Positions 55,660 to 64,000 of a stretch of DNA of 64,000 nt are shown one piece after another (position 1 is the first letter of the stretch; every line of letters starts with the position of its first letter). Origin of the DNA: Bostrychus sinensis (taxonomy: Eukaryota > Chordata > Actinopteri > Gobiiformes > Eleotridae); assembly GCA_020698575.1 (NCBI GenBank), contig CM036255.1:19520501-19584500 (forward strand), given 5' to 3'. The notes beneath the pieces are model-generated. The model was given only the letters and a program-made list of their open reading frames with translations. It ran no database searches and had not been told where the DNA came from. Made by a program: the position numbers and the translations under genes.

Positions 55660-56050
55660 GATGGATATGAACTCAAACTTAAGGTAATGACGAGCCAAAC
55701 TGTGATTAGCCGCTAAAATCATACACATATTTTAATGGGAGCAGCATATCATTATAGGTGTCATTAATCAAAGCTGAATATATCTCAGCCGTATGTCATT
55801 TTTACATGATTACCTTCAACGAGACAGCCTCATTCATTTGTCAGGAACATAATTAGTCGAAAAATGCTATGTTAAAAATGTACTACCATCTACTAACTAA
55901 GTAAATCATCATTTTTAAGAGAGGATTGTCCGGTGTTTTATGAAAGGGGAGTTATGCAACACCCAAGATGATAACCTTTCGTCTACAGTGGATAATTGGT
56001 GCACACGCGTTTCAAGAAGCAGGAAGCAATTTGCGTTTTGATTCATTTAA
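55660..56050. promoter_or_regulatory. Possible conserved non-coding block
   Basis: Repeat-free; motifs 'gccaaactgtgattagccgc', 'ggtgtcattaatcaaagctg' and 'acataattagtcgaaaaatg'. One of the most enhancer-like blocks of the window by eye. Confidence 0.32.
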
Positions 56051-57631
56051 AACATCTAACTACTTGTTAAGCCAACAAGACATGCAGCTTTGTAGCTGGT
56101 TGATAGAACTGAACTGCAAAACATAGCACTCCCCCGTACAAGCACCTCAGTTTGGATGTGTGAACTAAAGTTTGTTTCAATTTTTATATTGGTAAAAATC
56201 TTTATCTTTGGACAACATTTGAATGGGAAAGTAGTTCAATGTTTTAGTTGTTAATTATCACATTTACACTGGTCCCAATTATACCAGAGTACGGTTTAGT
56301 CTCTGTGGTGTTTCTCTGATCTGTTTTTCCTAACTCGAAGTGAGCCAACAGGTATCTACTGTCTACAATAAATTAGCAATCCATGTCTCAGCTTCTGCAT
56401 GTAACGCAAAAAGAGCTTTTATTAATTAACATCATAATTCATGTTAAATAGAATGCAGATTTTTTATTTTTTTAAATCTAGCTTATAAATACCACTCAGG
56501 TCTGATGGGGCTTTATACAGAAGTTCACAATCACCAGAGTTTGGCGAACTTTAACACATACGCCAGAGTCACGTGATCAACAGCGAGAGTCGACTTTAAA
56601 ATTCAAACATGTTTGACTGCAACTGAGGTTTGATCAGTTCTCTGTGCTGCTGATTTGAGTCTTAAAACCTCCCACACTGACCAATTTCTGGGCTGATGAC
56701 TCCCTGCAGCTAGAGCTGACTGGTACAGACTCGGCACAACTGTGAATCGTTAGAAAATTTGGCAAAAGTCGTGCAGTGTGAAGCCATATATCGAAATTTT
56801 GAATGTCAAAGGAGTCTAGGCATCTATTATGCAATTAATTCAAAAGCAACTAATTATGGTCAAAGCAAAGCACATTTTCTAGTTTACAACCTGTTGCTAA
56901 GTCTCAGCAATATACTTTGTAGAATTTAATAACAGCATGTATGTTGTTTATGTAACCTTACAAAAATGGCTTTTCACAATAGAGGTATACAGCAAAAATC
57001 TCAAGCATTCATCTCCATTGGACAAAAATCTGTGGCAGATATGACAGCTAGACCACATTCACGAAATGGCCCAAGACTGGAAATAAAAAGCTCATTACTT
57101 ATAACAGGACAAAAAAGAGGCTGACCATCTATGTCCAGCTGAGTACACATTTTTAAGTAAAGTGAGAGATGTCTTAAGATGAACAGATGTGCCAAATTAT
57201 TTCAACAAATCTTTTCAGTCTGACCTAGAAGGAAGTGAAGAAAAGTGGCAGGCAAACTGTGGAAATAGGTGTGAATTTAAGCCGGAGTGACAGGCGTGAC
57301 AGAAAAATCCATTTTGCTAAAGTTAGTCTGAGGTTGTCATGACATCACTTCTAAAAAGATAATAATAACTAACAACCCGATCTTATTTCTTTCTCATTTT
57401 GTCCTTTCTCTCACCCCCATCCGTGTGTTCATTCCCAAGTCGGTGTAGTTTGTTATTCCAGGAGCGTTGTGTTGCAGCATCTTGTAGGAATTTCCTGTCA
57501 TCTGTGCATTTTCCCCAGAGGCCCAACAGTCATTAAGGGCATCAGTATCTTCCTCAAGGACGGAGCGACAGCCACAGACTCTGGCTGTCAACAGGGATCT
57601 GACCTTTGACCCTCACGCTGCCGTTTATATG
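56051..57631. other. Non-coding stretch, no gene seen
   Basis: No repeat family or exon identified. Confidence 0.45.
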
Positions 57632-57766
57632 TCCATCCATCTCTCCCCCTATATACTCCACACACTTTTTATTTGAGTCCTGGCTTCCATCTTAAAAATG
57701 AACTAATGTCCTCGACTGTGGCTATGCTGCTGCTCAGCTCCCAACAGGGAGCACCAGCTGGTTATG
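57632..57766 (+). repeat. Local direct duplication, copy 1
   Basis: 'ccatccatct', 'tggcttccatcttaaaaatg' and 'ccaacagggagcaccagctg' recur in the same order at 58415-58556. The last motif resembles a CTCF core. Confidence 0.8.
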
Positions 57767-57939
57767 TATGATGCTGGACTGGAAATCACTGCTAGGGCTC
57801 AGGAACACTTTGATAAATCATTGTCTGTGAACACAATTCACACAAGTTATAACTTCATTATGCAAAGTCTGTGAACATGATATAGGAACAACAGGAACAC
57901 CTCCATCTTCGCAACACTCTTTTGAAATGGACTGAGGTA

Positions 57940-58045
57940 AATTGAAAAAAAAAAAAAAAACATGATTTGTGACCAACTGGCCACTGTCCAGAATGTACCC
58001 TGCCTATGGCCCATAATTGCTGTGATAGGACAAATGAATGAATAT
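57940..58045 (+). repeat. Poly-A and family D fragment
   Basis: 17-A run at 57944-57960, then 'cactgtccagaatgtaccct' and 'ataattgctgtgataggac', a family D core. Confidence 0.6.
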
Positions 58046-58414
58046 GGGTATGAGATTTGCATTGTGTTTTTTATCTTCATTTCACATAGTGGCACAACAT
58101 TTTTGAACCGGGGTTGTAATAGGGCTGCTCAAATGTTAATAATGCTGTTTTGATGTCTTGATTGTTCACATTTTCCTTTGTAAGGTGACCCTGGGGGTTA
58201 TCAAAAGCACCTATATAAAACATTTTATTACAGAAAAATGTGATATGCAATAACAAAGTAAAATTTCAAATACATTTTATTAGGCTCGAGGCTCTTGACT
58301 TACTGGTCAACACTGGAGCTAAATCAAAACTTACTGAAGACATAACCAGGTTTTTATTCCGCTTAAAATATTATGAGCATCCAATACATCCAACCTTTCT
58401 AAAATGATCCATGG

Positions 58415-58556
58415 CCATCCATCTATCCACTTTTATACTCTACACTTTTGAGTTCTGGCTTCCATCTTCAAAAATGAACTAACCCCCTCCTCGATGGTGC
58501 TGCTGCTTCTTTACCTCACACACTCGGTCCCCAACAGGGAGCACCAGCTGGATATG
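58415..58556 (+). repeat. Local direct duplication, copy 2
   Basis: See 57632-57766. Small indels separate the copies (for example an inserted A in 'catcttcaaaaatgaacta'). Confidence 0.8.
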
Positions 58557-58974
58557 AGGCTAACTGTCTCTGTTAATTTTTCATCGGCCTTTCTCGCAGC
58601 ACATCACAGGAGGATCTGCATGCCACTGTGCGTCTGGCGCTTTTCCCATTCATGTTTGTGTGCAAAGAGTTTCTGGTCTCCCCCTTAGGGGAACACATGC
58701 CATCTCAGTGTGGCCAATGTATTTTTGTGCATTTTGTCATTTGTGCGTGTGCGGGACCTGTGTGTTTTGGCCTTATCCAACATGTCGCCTTGTAATCATC
58801 TTTGAAATAATGAAGAGTTTTTGGAGATGTGACAGATTGTGTCAGTGTATGTGTGTCAGTGTGAAAAACACAGACATGCAATATGGCAGCCGTCTCTGTG
58901 AAGCGTGTAAGGCTTAAAAAGTCACCTTCTGAGTTTTCATAAAAATTAAATTAGGCTTCACACATTAAAATCCA
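58557..58974. other. Non-coding stretch
   Basis: Nothing recognised. Confidence 0.4.
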
Positions 58975-59230
58975 TTTAAGTCTACATCTGGGGATCTAGT
59001 ACAAGGTGGGAATCTTTGTGTAAATTACTGCCTGTATTCAATATTTTACTCCTTTTTTAAAATGGCTTAGGTGTTTTTGTATGCCCAAGCTAGAATAGGG
59101 GGATCCTCTAGTTCAGGGGTAAATTCTCTATCTACAGTATTACACAAAACCCTCACATCTCAGCAGTAAACAATCCTAAAAAAAAAGTAGCTATATCTTA
59201 TCCACACCAACTTCTTGGCAGAGGTAACCA
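58975..59230 (-). repeat. Family B fragment
   Basis: 'ctctagttcaggggtaaatt' and 'accaacttcttggcagaggt'. Confidence 0.6.
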
Positions 59231-59689
59231 CAATCAATCCAGTTTATTAAAATCAGAAAATGTGTATAGTCAATGTTGTTAGTGAAGCTGTAGCTCTTGG
59301 CCAATCACAGCTCAAAGACAGAGCTAAGCTAATAAGTAGAATGAAAATAAGAAAAGTGTGGCTATAATTTTCAGTTTTTAACCAGTTATAAAGAGCACAA
59401 TGGATTCTGAAAATAATAATTATAATTCTTTGCTTGGTGAAAGTTAAACCTTAACAAGTAAATGGTTTGTCAGTGCCAGCAGTCTATTCAAATGTACTGT
59501 ATTATGTATCAATTTAATGGGGTTTGAATTCACTGCTAATTTCTTTACAAAGCTTTAAAACAATATTGTTTTGTCAGGGTAAATGAAAAAAGCACATGTA
59601 TTTCCTTTCTGAAGTATAGAAACCCATAAATCATAGAGCATGTTGATGGTGGAGCTGTTGCCAGTTAATTACCAGCAATTTACAGTAAA
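59231..59689. other. Non-coding stretch
   Basis: Nothing recognised. Confidence 0.4.
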
Positions 59690-60010
59690 AGGTTATGCAG
59701 CGCTACCATTCTGAAGCCTTCATGTTTGCATTCATTTATGGTAAGTGTGATTACGCCTCTCGTGGTGACACATAACCCTATTGTGTAAATGCAAATATTT
59801 GCTAAAAACCTTAGGGGAAAAGCGTGATTGTGTATAAAGACCTGTTATTGGCCCACAGCGCCTGGAAACAGCTGGAAACGCTAACAGCAGTGCCACCTCT
59901 TTCCATTATGATTTGCATGGAAAATGATCACTTCTTTCAATTTAACAGCCTGTTGAAAGCAGAGGGCAGCTCAATATGTGCGAGCGTACATGTCTAAAAT
60001 AAAAGCAGGC
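59690..60010. promoter_or_regulatory. Possible enhancer-like block with octamer
   Basis: Repeat-free; contains a perfect octamer ATTTGCAT (59911-59918) inside 'ccattatgatttgcatgg', plus 'gtaagtgtgattacgcctct' and 'gcctggaaacagctggaaac'. The octamer binds POU factors. Function inferred from motif and composition only. Confidence 0.33.
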
Positions 60011-61039
60011 AAACTCTAATCTAAAACGCATTAATAGATTTGGCAGTGGCGAGCCCCAAAAACACACCATTTGGGTGGCAATCTGCAGGAAGTATAAGAG
60101 CAGTTCGCCCAGAAAGTAGCCACATCTTCCACTTAAAACACGTTTCACCATGAGAGAGGAGAGAAGACGGCCTGCAGCGTAATGAAGTGAGGTGAGATAG
60201 GAAGATGCTGATTGAAATGGTTCTGTGAATAGAAGTTTGAGGGAATGGGAAAAGAGAAAAGAAGCATTGAAGATGAGAGTCGCAGAAAGAGGAACTGACT
60301 TCACAAAAGAGAAATATCAGGAATGGGGATATGCACTATACATAATGAATACTAATAGTACAAGTGTTGCTAAAAATGGAGCACTATAGTGAAAAGCAGT
60401 GTCAGTCAAATATGATCACAAGGTTAGGGGCTGCCATTGAGGCATACAGTATCATTTAGTGCATTTAAAGTCACTCAGCGGCTTACACATTACAACCCCA
60501 AATCAAAAATAAAGTTGTGTAAAATGTAAATAAAATCTGCATGCATCTTAAAGATACTGTAAGCAGCTCGGACTGGTTTGAAAACAGTACTGCAGTAAAT
60601 CAAAACAATGGTCTCTTTACCTTCAGTCACTCCCAGTCAACATTTGTCACTTAAACACTACAATCGCCGTTTAATCTTTGATTAAACATAACGTTTTCCC
60701 CATCCTGAATATGCCTCTGTTGTGAAAACAGAAGTTGACAGAAGGAGAAAGACGAGTGAATGCAAATGAATTACCAACTCAGTGAATTGGAATTATTGGA
60801 AACAGCGGGATTAGGTGAATAAAAGTCAAGAGGGACGGCAGAAAGTGGAGCATGGAAAACAAACAGAAGATAGAGCGGAGGAGATAAAAGAATGTAGAGA
60901 TAAACCGGAGAGAGGCTGTTGATATAAAAAGCTCAAGATGAACAAGGCTTAAATTTGAATGTTGTCAGCAGTACATAGCTCTGTATGGTCTAAGAATAAT
61001 AAGACCTTAATGATATATATTAATAATGTGACCTTAACA
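60011..61039. other. Non-coding, partly purine-rich
   Basis: Purine-rich at 60210-60330 and 60830-60930. The 120-codon minus frame (59942-60304) has no recognisable domain. Confidence 0.45.
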
Positions 61040-61370
61040 AAAAAAAAAAAAAAGTTGTAGTGTTGTAGTATCTGAGACCTTTTTTTCACAGTCTTGGTCT
61101 CAAATCCAATTTTACTCAGTCACGTCTCAGTCTCGGACGTTCCCAAACATAAAAAAATAATTTATTCATATTAATTATTTCAAAGTAATTCGTTTTCTAC
61201 ATTAGAAGAACCAGGAAAATGATCTGTCTGTTTGTAAAGTCTGATACATTAGATTGTTAAAATAATCATTATCATTATTAGAACCACTTAATGTAGAGTT
61301 AGTTCACATGGTTTGGTCTCAACTTGGCCTTGGTTTGCCTTGGTCTCAGTCTCGACCTTGTCTTGGTCAC
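61040..61370. repeat. GGTCTCAGTCT-type dispersed repeat
   Basis: A-run (61040-61053), 'cagtcttggtctcaaatcc', 'cacgtctcagtctcggacg' and farther 'ccttggtctcagtctcgacc'. A familiar fish repeat theme, probably a MITE; ends not found. Confidence 0.5.
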
Positions 61371-61374
61371 TAAC

Positions 61375-61650
61375 TGGAGGCACTTTGATAACGCAGACCT
61401 CCACTAAGGCATTGGCTCTATTTAATAATGGTAAAGAATAGACTAAAACTAATAGTGTTCCTTTACTGACCTCTTGTGGCTGGAGTTTGTTTCGTTAACT
61501 CTATCTCTCAATGGTAAAAACATTCCTATGCTCCAGATCCATGCCATAAAAATATATCCCTTCGCCTATTACTGACCTTTCCTGAAAATGTCATAAAAAT
61601 CTTATTATTACTTTTTGAGCAATCATGCTAAATCACCAACAAACCATTGC
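61375..61650 (-). repeat. Family B copy
   Basis: 'agacctccactaaggcattg', 'acctcttgtggctggagttt' and 'tttttgagcaatcatgctaa'. Confidence 0.65.
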
Positions 61651-61889
61651 GAAAACACAGAGGTAACAACAGTCAGTCTAGTTCAACAATAACCGAAAAT
61701 AGGATTACATTTTAATGGGGCCAATGAGAGACATATTTTTCTTGGAACCACTGCTTACTTTAGCATAATATCCTCCCTGCCTTATGTCAACCACTTGATC
61801 CCTTAGTCAGCCTTCGGTTCACCATCAAGCTTACCCCAACCCACCAAACACGCACAGACTGCCGAGTCTCACTAGTGCTGCTCTGCCTG

Positions 61890-62520
61890 CTTTTTTTTTT
61901 TTTCTTCCTCGAATGATCAAGAGGCTGACTGCAACAGACACGTCTCTCTCGGCGAGAAGGCAGCCATAAGCCACAGGATTAAATGCGTGTTAGAGAGCCA
62001 GGGATGCACTATAATGTTCAGTGTGGCAGACTTGGTAGCGCGCCTCAGCATGGGGGGACCAATAATCCTAATGTATGTGCCCTCCTCTACGTGAAAGAGC
62101 ACACCCGCAAATGTGTGCTTTTAAACATGCAATCCCGATCAATATGTGACAGTCGAAAATGATCACCCCTACTCCTCCAGCAGTAACTAAAGCAGGTAAA
62201 TGATCAGCACTGGCATATTAATGGTCCGCATCGGTCAATGACTTATAATCAGTATCTCCAAGTTCTCGACAGCGCCAATCAATCTGATATCAAGAGACGG
62301 GTTATAAAAAACGCCAGGCTAAAGCCTCAACAGAACGTTCAATTTAACAATGATGACCACCGATAAATTACCAGACACCACCAAGGGATAACTGATGAAT
62401 TTCAATTTAAGCATGTTGCGAGAACAAAGCCCTACATTTACATGGCACGTCAATAGAAATTAAATTTACCATTTTAGCCAACTGGGTTAATCGAACGGTC
62501 ACGGCTGGTCTTCATACAAA
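61890..62520. promoter_or_regulatory. Long repeat-free block, possible conserved element
   Basis: Over 600 bases without any repeat, even composition, and motifs like 'gatcagcactggcatattaa' and 'gaatttcaatttaagcatg'. After a strong pyrimidine tract (61890-61919, ...gatcaag|) one frame is open for about 57 codons (SHRIKCVLESQGCTIMFSV visible), and the opposite strand is open too (61917-62102). Either a constrained non-coding element or an exon. Confidence 0.33.
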
Positions 62521-62684
62521 CTAGTTTCAATTTCTTACCTAGATGACCATATAGATTAACTACAGATTTAATTGACACTTAGCACAAGATGATTCATGTG
62601 TGTTAGCGTGATCTGACTGTGTCTTGGTGAAATTGATACAGTCAGTTGAAAGTCAGTTTCTTCATATATAATAGGTGCTATGGG

Positions 62685-62920
62685 TGGTGAAGAAAGTTGC
62701 ATTTGTTCTTTTACTGACCCCTTGTGGCTGGAGTTTGTATCTTTGGTCCTATCTTGCAATGGTATGTAATCCTTTACAACATGATCCAGACACTGAAATT
62801 GTCAGAAAAACCATTACTTTTAGACTGCTCTTGCTAACAGACAGACAAACCTATACCATTGGAAATCTAACTTTCATAAAACAACCCAGTTTGATACGAA
62901 GAGAAAATAATCACATTACC
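62685..62920 (-). repeat. Family B copy
   Basis: 'tgaccccttgtggctggagt', 'tcctatcttgcaatggtatg', 'gctaacagacagacaaacc'. Confidence 0.68.
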
Positions 62921-63150
62921 TAACAAAGGTGGCAGTGGTGATGAAAAAGTTGCATTTGTTAGTTTACTGACCTCCGCCTACAGTTTATATCTTTCATCTT
63001 ATCATGCAGTGAAACAGAATCCTGTAAAATGTAATAGTCTTTGTCCTTTCCTGAAATTTCCTGGTAAATCCAACCTTTACTTTGAGTGATTTTGCCACCA
63101 GACTAACAAACCAATGCCGGTGAAAACATCACCTTCTAGCAGAGGTAACA
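62921..63150 (-). repeat. Family B copy, adjacent tandem copy
   Basis: Starts 'ggtggcagtggtgatgaaaa' almost as at 62675 ('gggtggtgaagaaagttgc'), then the same series 'tactgacctc', 'atcatgcagtg', 'ccaccagactaacaaacc'. A direct repeat of the previous copy, about 240 bp offset. Confidence 0.65.
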
Positions 63151-63650
63151 ATCCAGTTTACTACCAACAGAAAATAATGCTTCATCCTCATTCATCTGTC
63201 GGACACTGCACTTTGATGCTGACATGCTGAACTGAGTCAAGAATACATCTGGGTCTCAAAGATGGTGAAAAATGTGCATGGCATTTCCTTCACATGCACA
63301 TGTGCGCTTTAGTATGTTTGGTGAGTAAATTAAGCCTCTGGAGCCACAGGGCAAATCTGACAGGCGAAAAAGGAGAGAGAGTGAGAGCGCGCAACTGGGA
63401 TATGAGAGCTGAGCAGAAAAGAGGAGGAAAACAGAGGAACAAGAAGAGGGGCTGACCAAATTTAGGGGGAGAGATGGAGACAATAAGTGCACTATAGCGA
63501 CAGGGTGAGGCAACTACAGGGTGAGGCTTAAAATTCTTAGAAACGCATAATACGATTACATTATGTCAGAGAACCATCAAAATCCTGAGCATTATTTCAT
63601 AATGTTACAAAGTGTCAGTACAGGCAATACAGCCACAGGGTACACAATGT
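63151..63650. other. Non-coding, partly purine-rich
   Basis: Purine-rich part at 63365-63480. No gene. Confidence 0.45.
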
Positions 63651-63656
63651 ATTCCT

Positions 63657-63800
63657 TGTGTCTGTCCTAAGCCTGGATAACTGTAGAGATGTGTCAAGAA
63701 GTAGAACCTATGCCAAATAAAAATGCAAATTACTGCATGCTAAGAGGGAAATCATTTCTTGCTGCAACCATAAAAGGGAAAAGCCAAAAAAAAAAAGTTA
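63657..63800 (+). repeat. Family X copy
   Basis: 'gtcctaagcctggataactg', 'tgccaaataaaaatgcaaat', then 'gggaaaagccaaaaaaaaaa', the A-rich tail. Confidence 0.65.
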
Positions 63801-64000
63801 GTGTTACTAAAAGATGAAGATAAGGAAATTATAATGCATTTTTATTATTTTCTAGAAGATACGTAAGTGCAAAAAGTCACATTGTGTTGATCAGTTTGGA
63901 AAAGTTTGACCTTGAAAGCACTTATTGGAAAGAAAAAAGTTGTATGCTCGCTGTAACTACGATTCCAGTCCTTTTAATCCGTCTCTTTTTTTGCACAGAA

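Overview
The window looks like nuclear DNA from a teleost fish, probably a percomorph; a goby-like genome is possible but I cannot prove it. It is AT-rich, has no long open reading frame, and is crowded with short degenerate transposon copies, tRNA-headed SINE-like repeats, LINE 3' ends and microsatellites of kinds I know from fish genomes. There is no recognisable complete gene, no operon, no rRNA or CRISPR array. It reads as intergenic DNA or as one or more very large introns.

Layout. 0-9 kb: SINE-like repeats, two hAT-type MITEs with 8-bp target-site duplications (TSDs) that carry an 11-bp minisatellite, a LINE 3' end, two Tc1 relics, and two possible orphan exons (6577-6729 minus; 7631-7727 plus). 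9-14 kb: little recognisable sequence, then a large array of the same 11-bp minisatellite (12843-13679). 14-17 kb: a Penelope-like retroelement relic bounded by two inverted hammerhead-ribozyme-like motifs, then a possible transmembrane-coding exon (15770-16133). 18-24.8 kb: a compound ATT/AGT/AGC trinucleotide array, an intact hAT MITE, LINE relics and a TA-flanked Tc1/mariner-type MITE. 25-39 kb: several unique, regulatory-looking blocks, two hAT MITEs, a minus-strand candidate exon with good splice signals (32535-32628), and weaker candidates at 35.7 and 38.4 kb. 39-50 kb: dense nested transposons, including a hAT MITE with a perfect 16-bp inverted repeat and perfect 8-bp TSD, a MITE with 9-bp TSD and terminal hairpins that I cannot place, a PIF/Harbinger-type MITE, and a repeat split by another element. 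50-64 kb: Tc1 fragments, a local direct duplication with CTCF-like cores, regulatory-looking blocks and a cluster of one SINE-like family.

Function. Nothing here works as a pathway. The scientific content is the transposon archaeology (precise TSDs, nested insertions, an element-borne minisatellite, decayed ribozyme motifs) and a short list of candidate exons and conserved-element candidates that need comparative or RNA data. All family names come from recognition by eye; no search was run.
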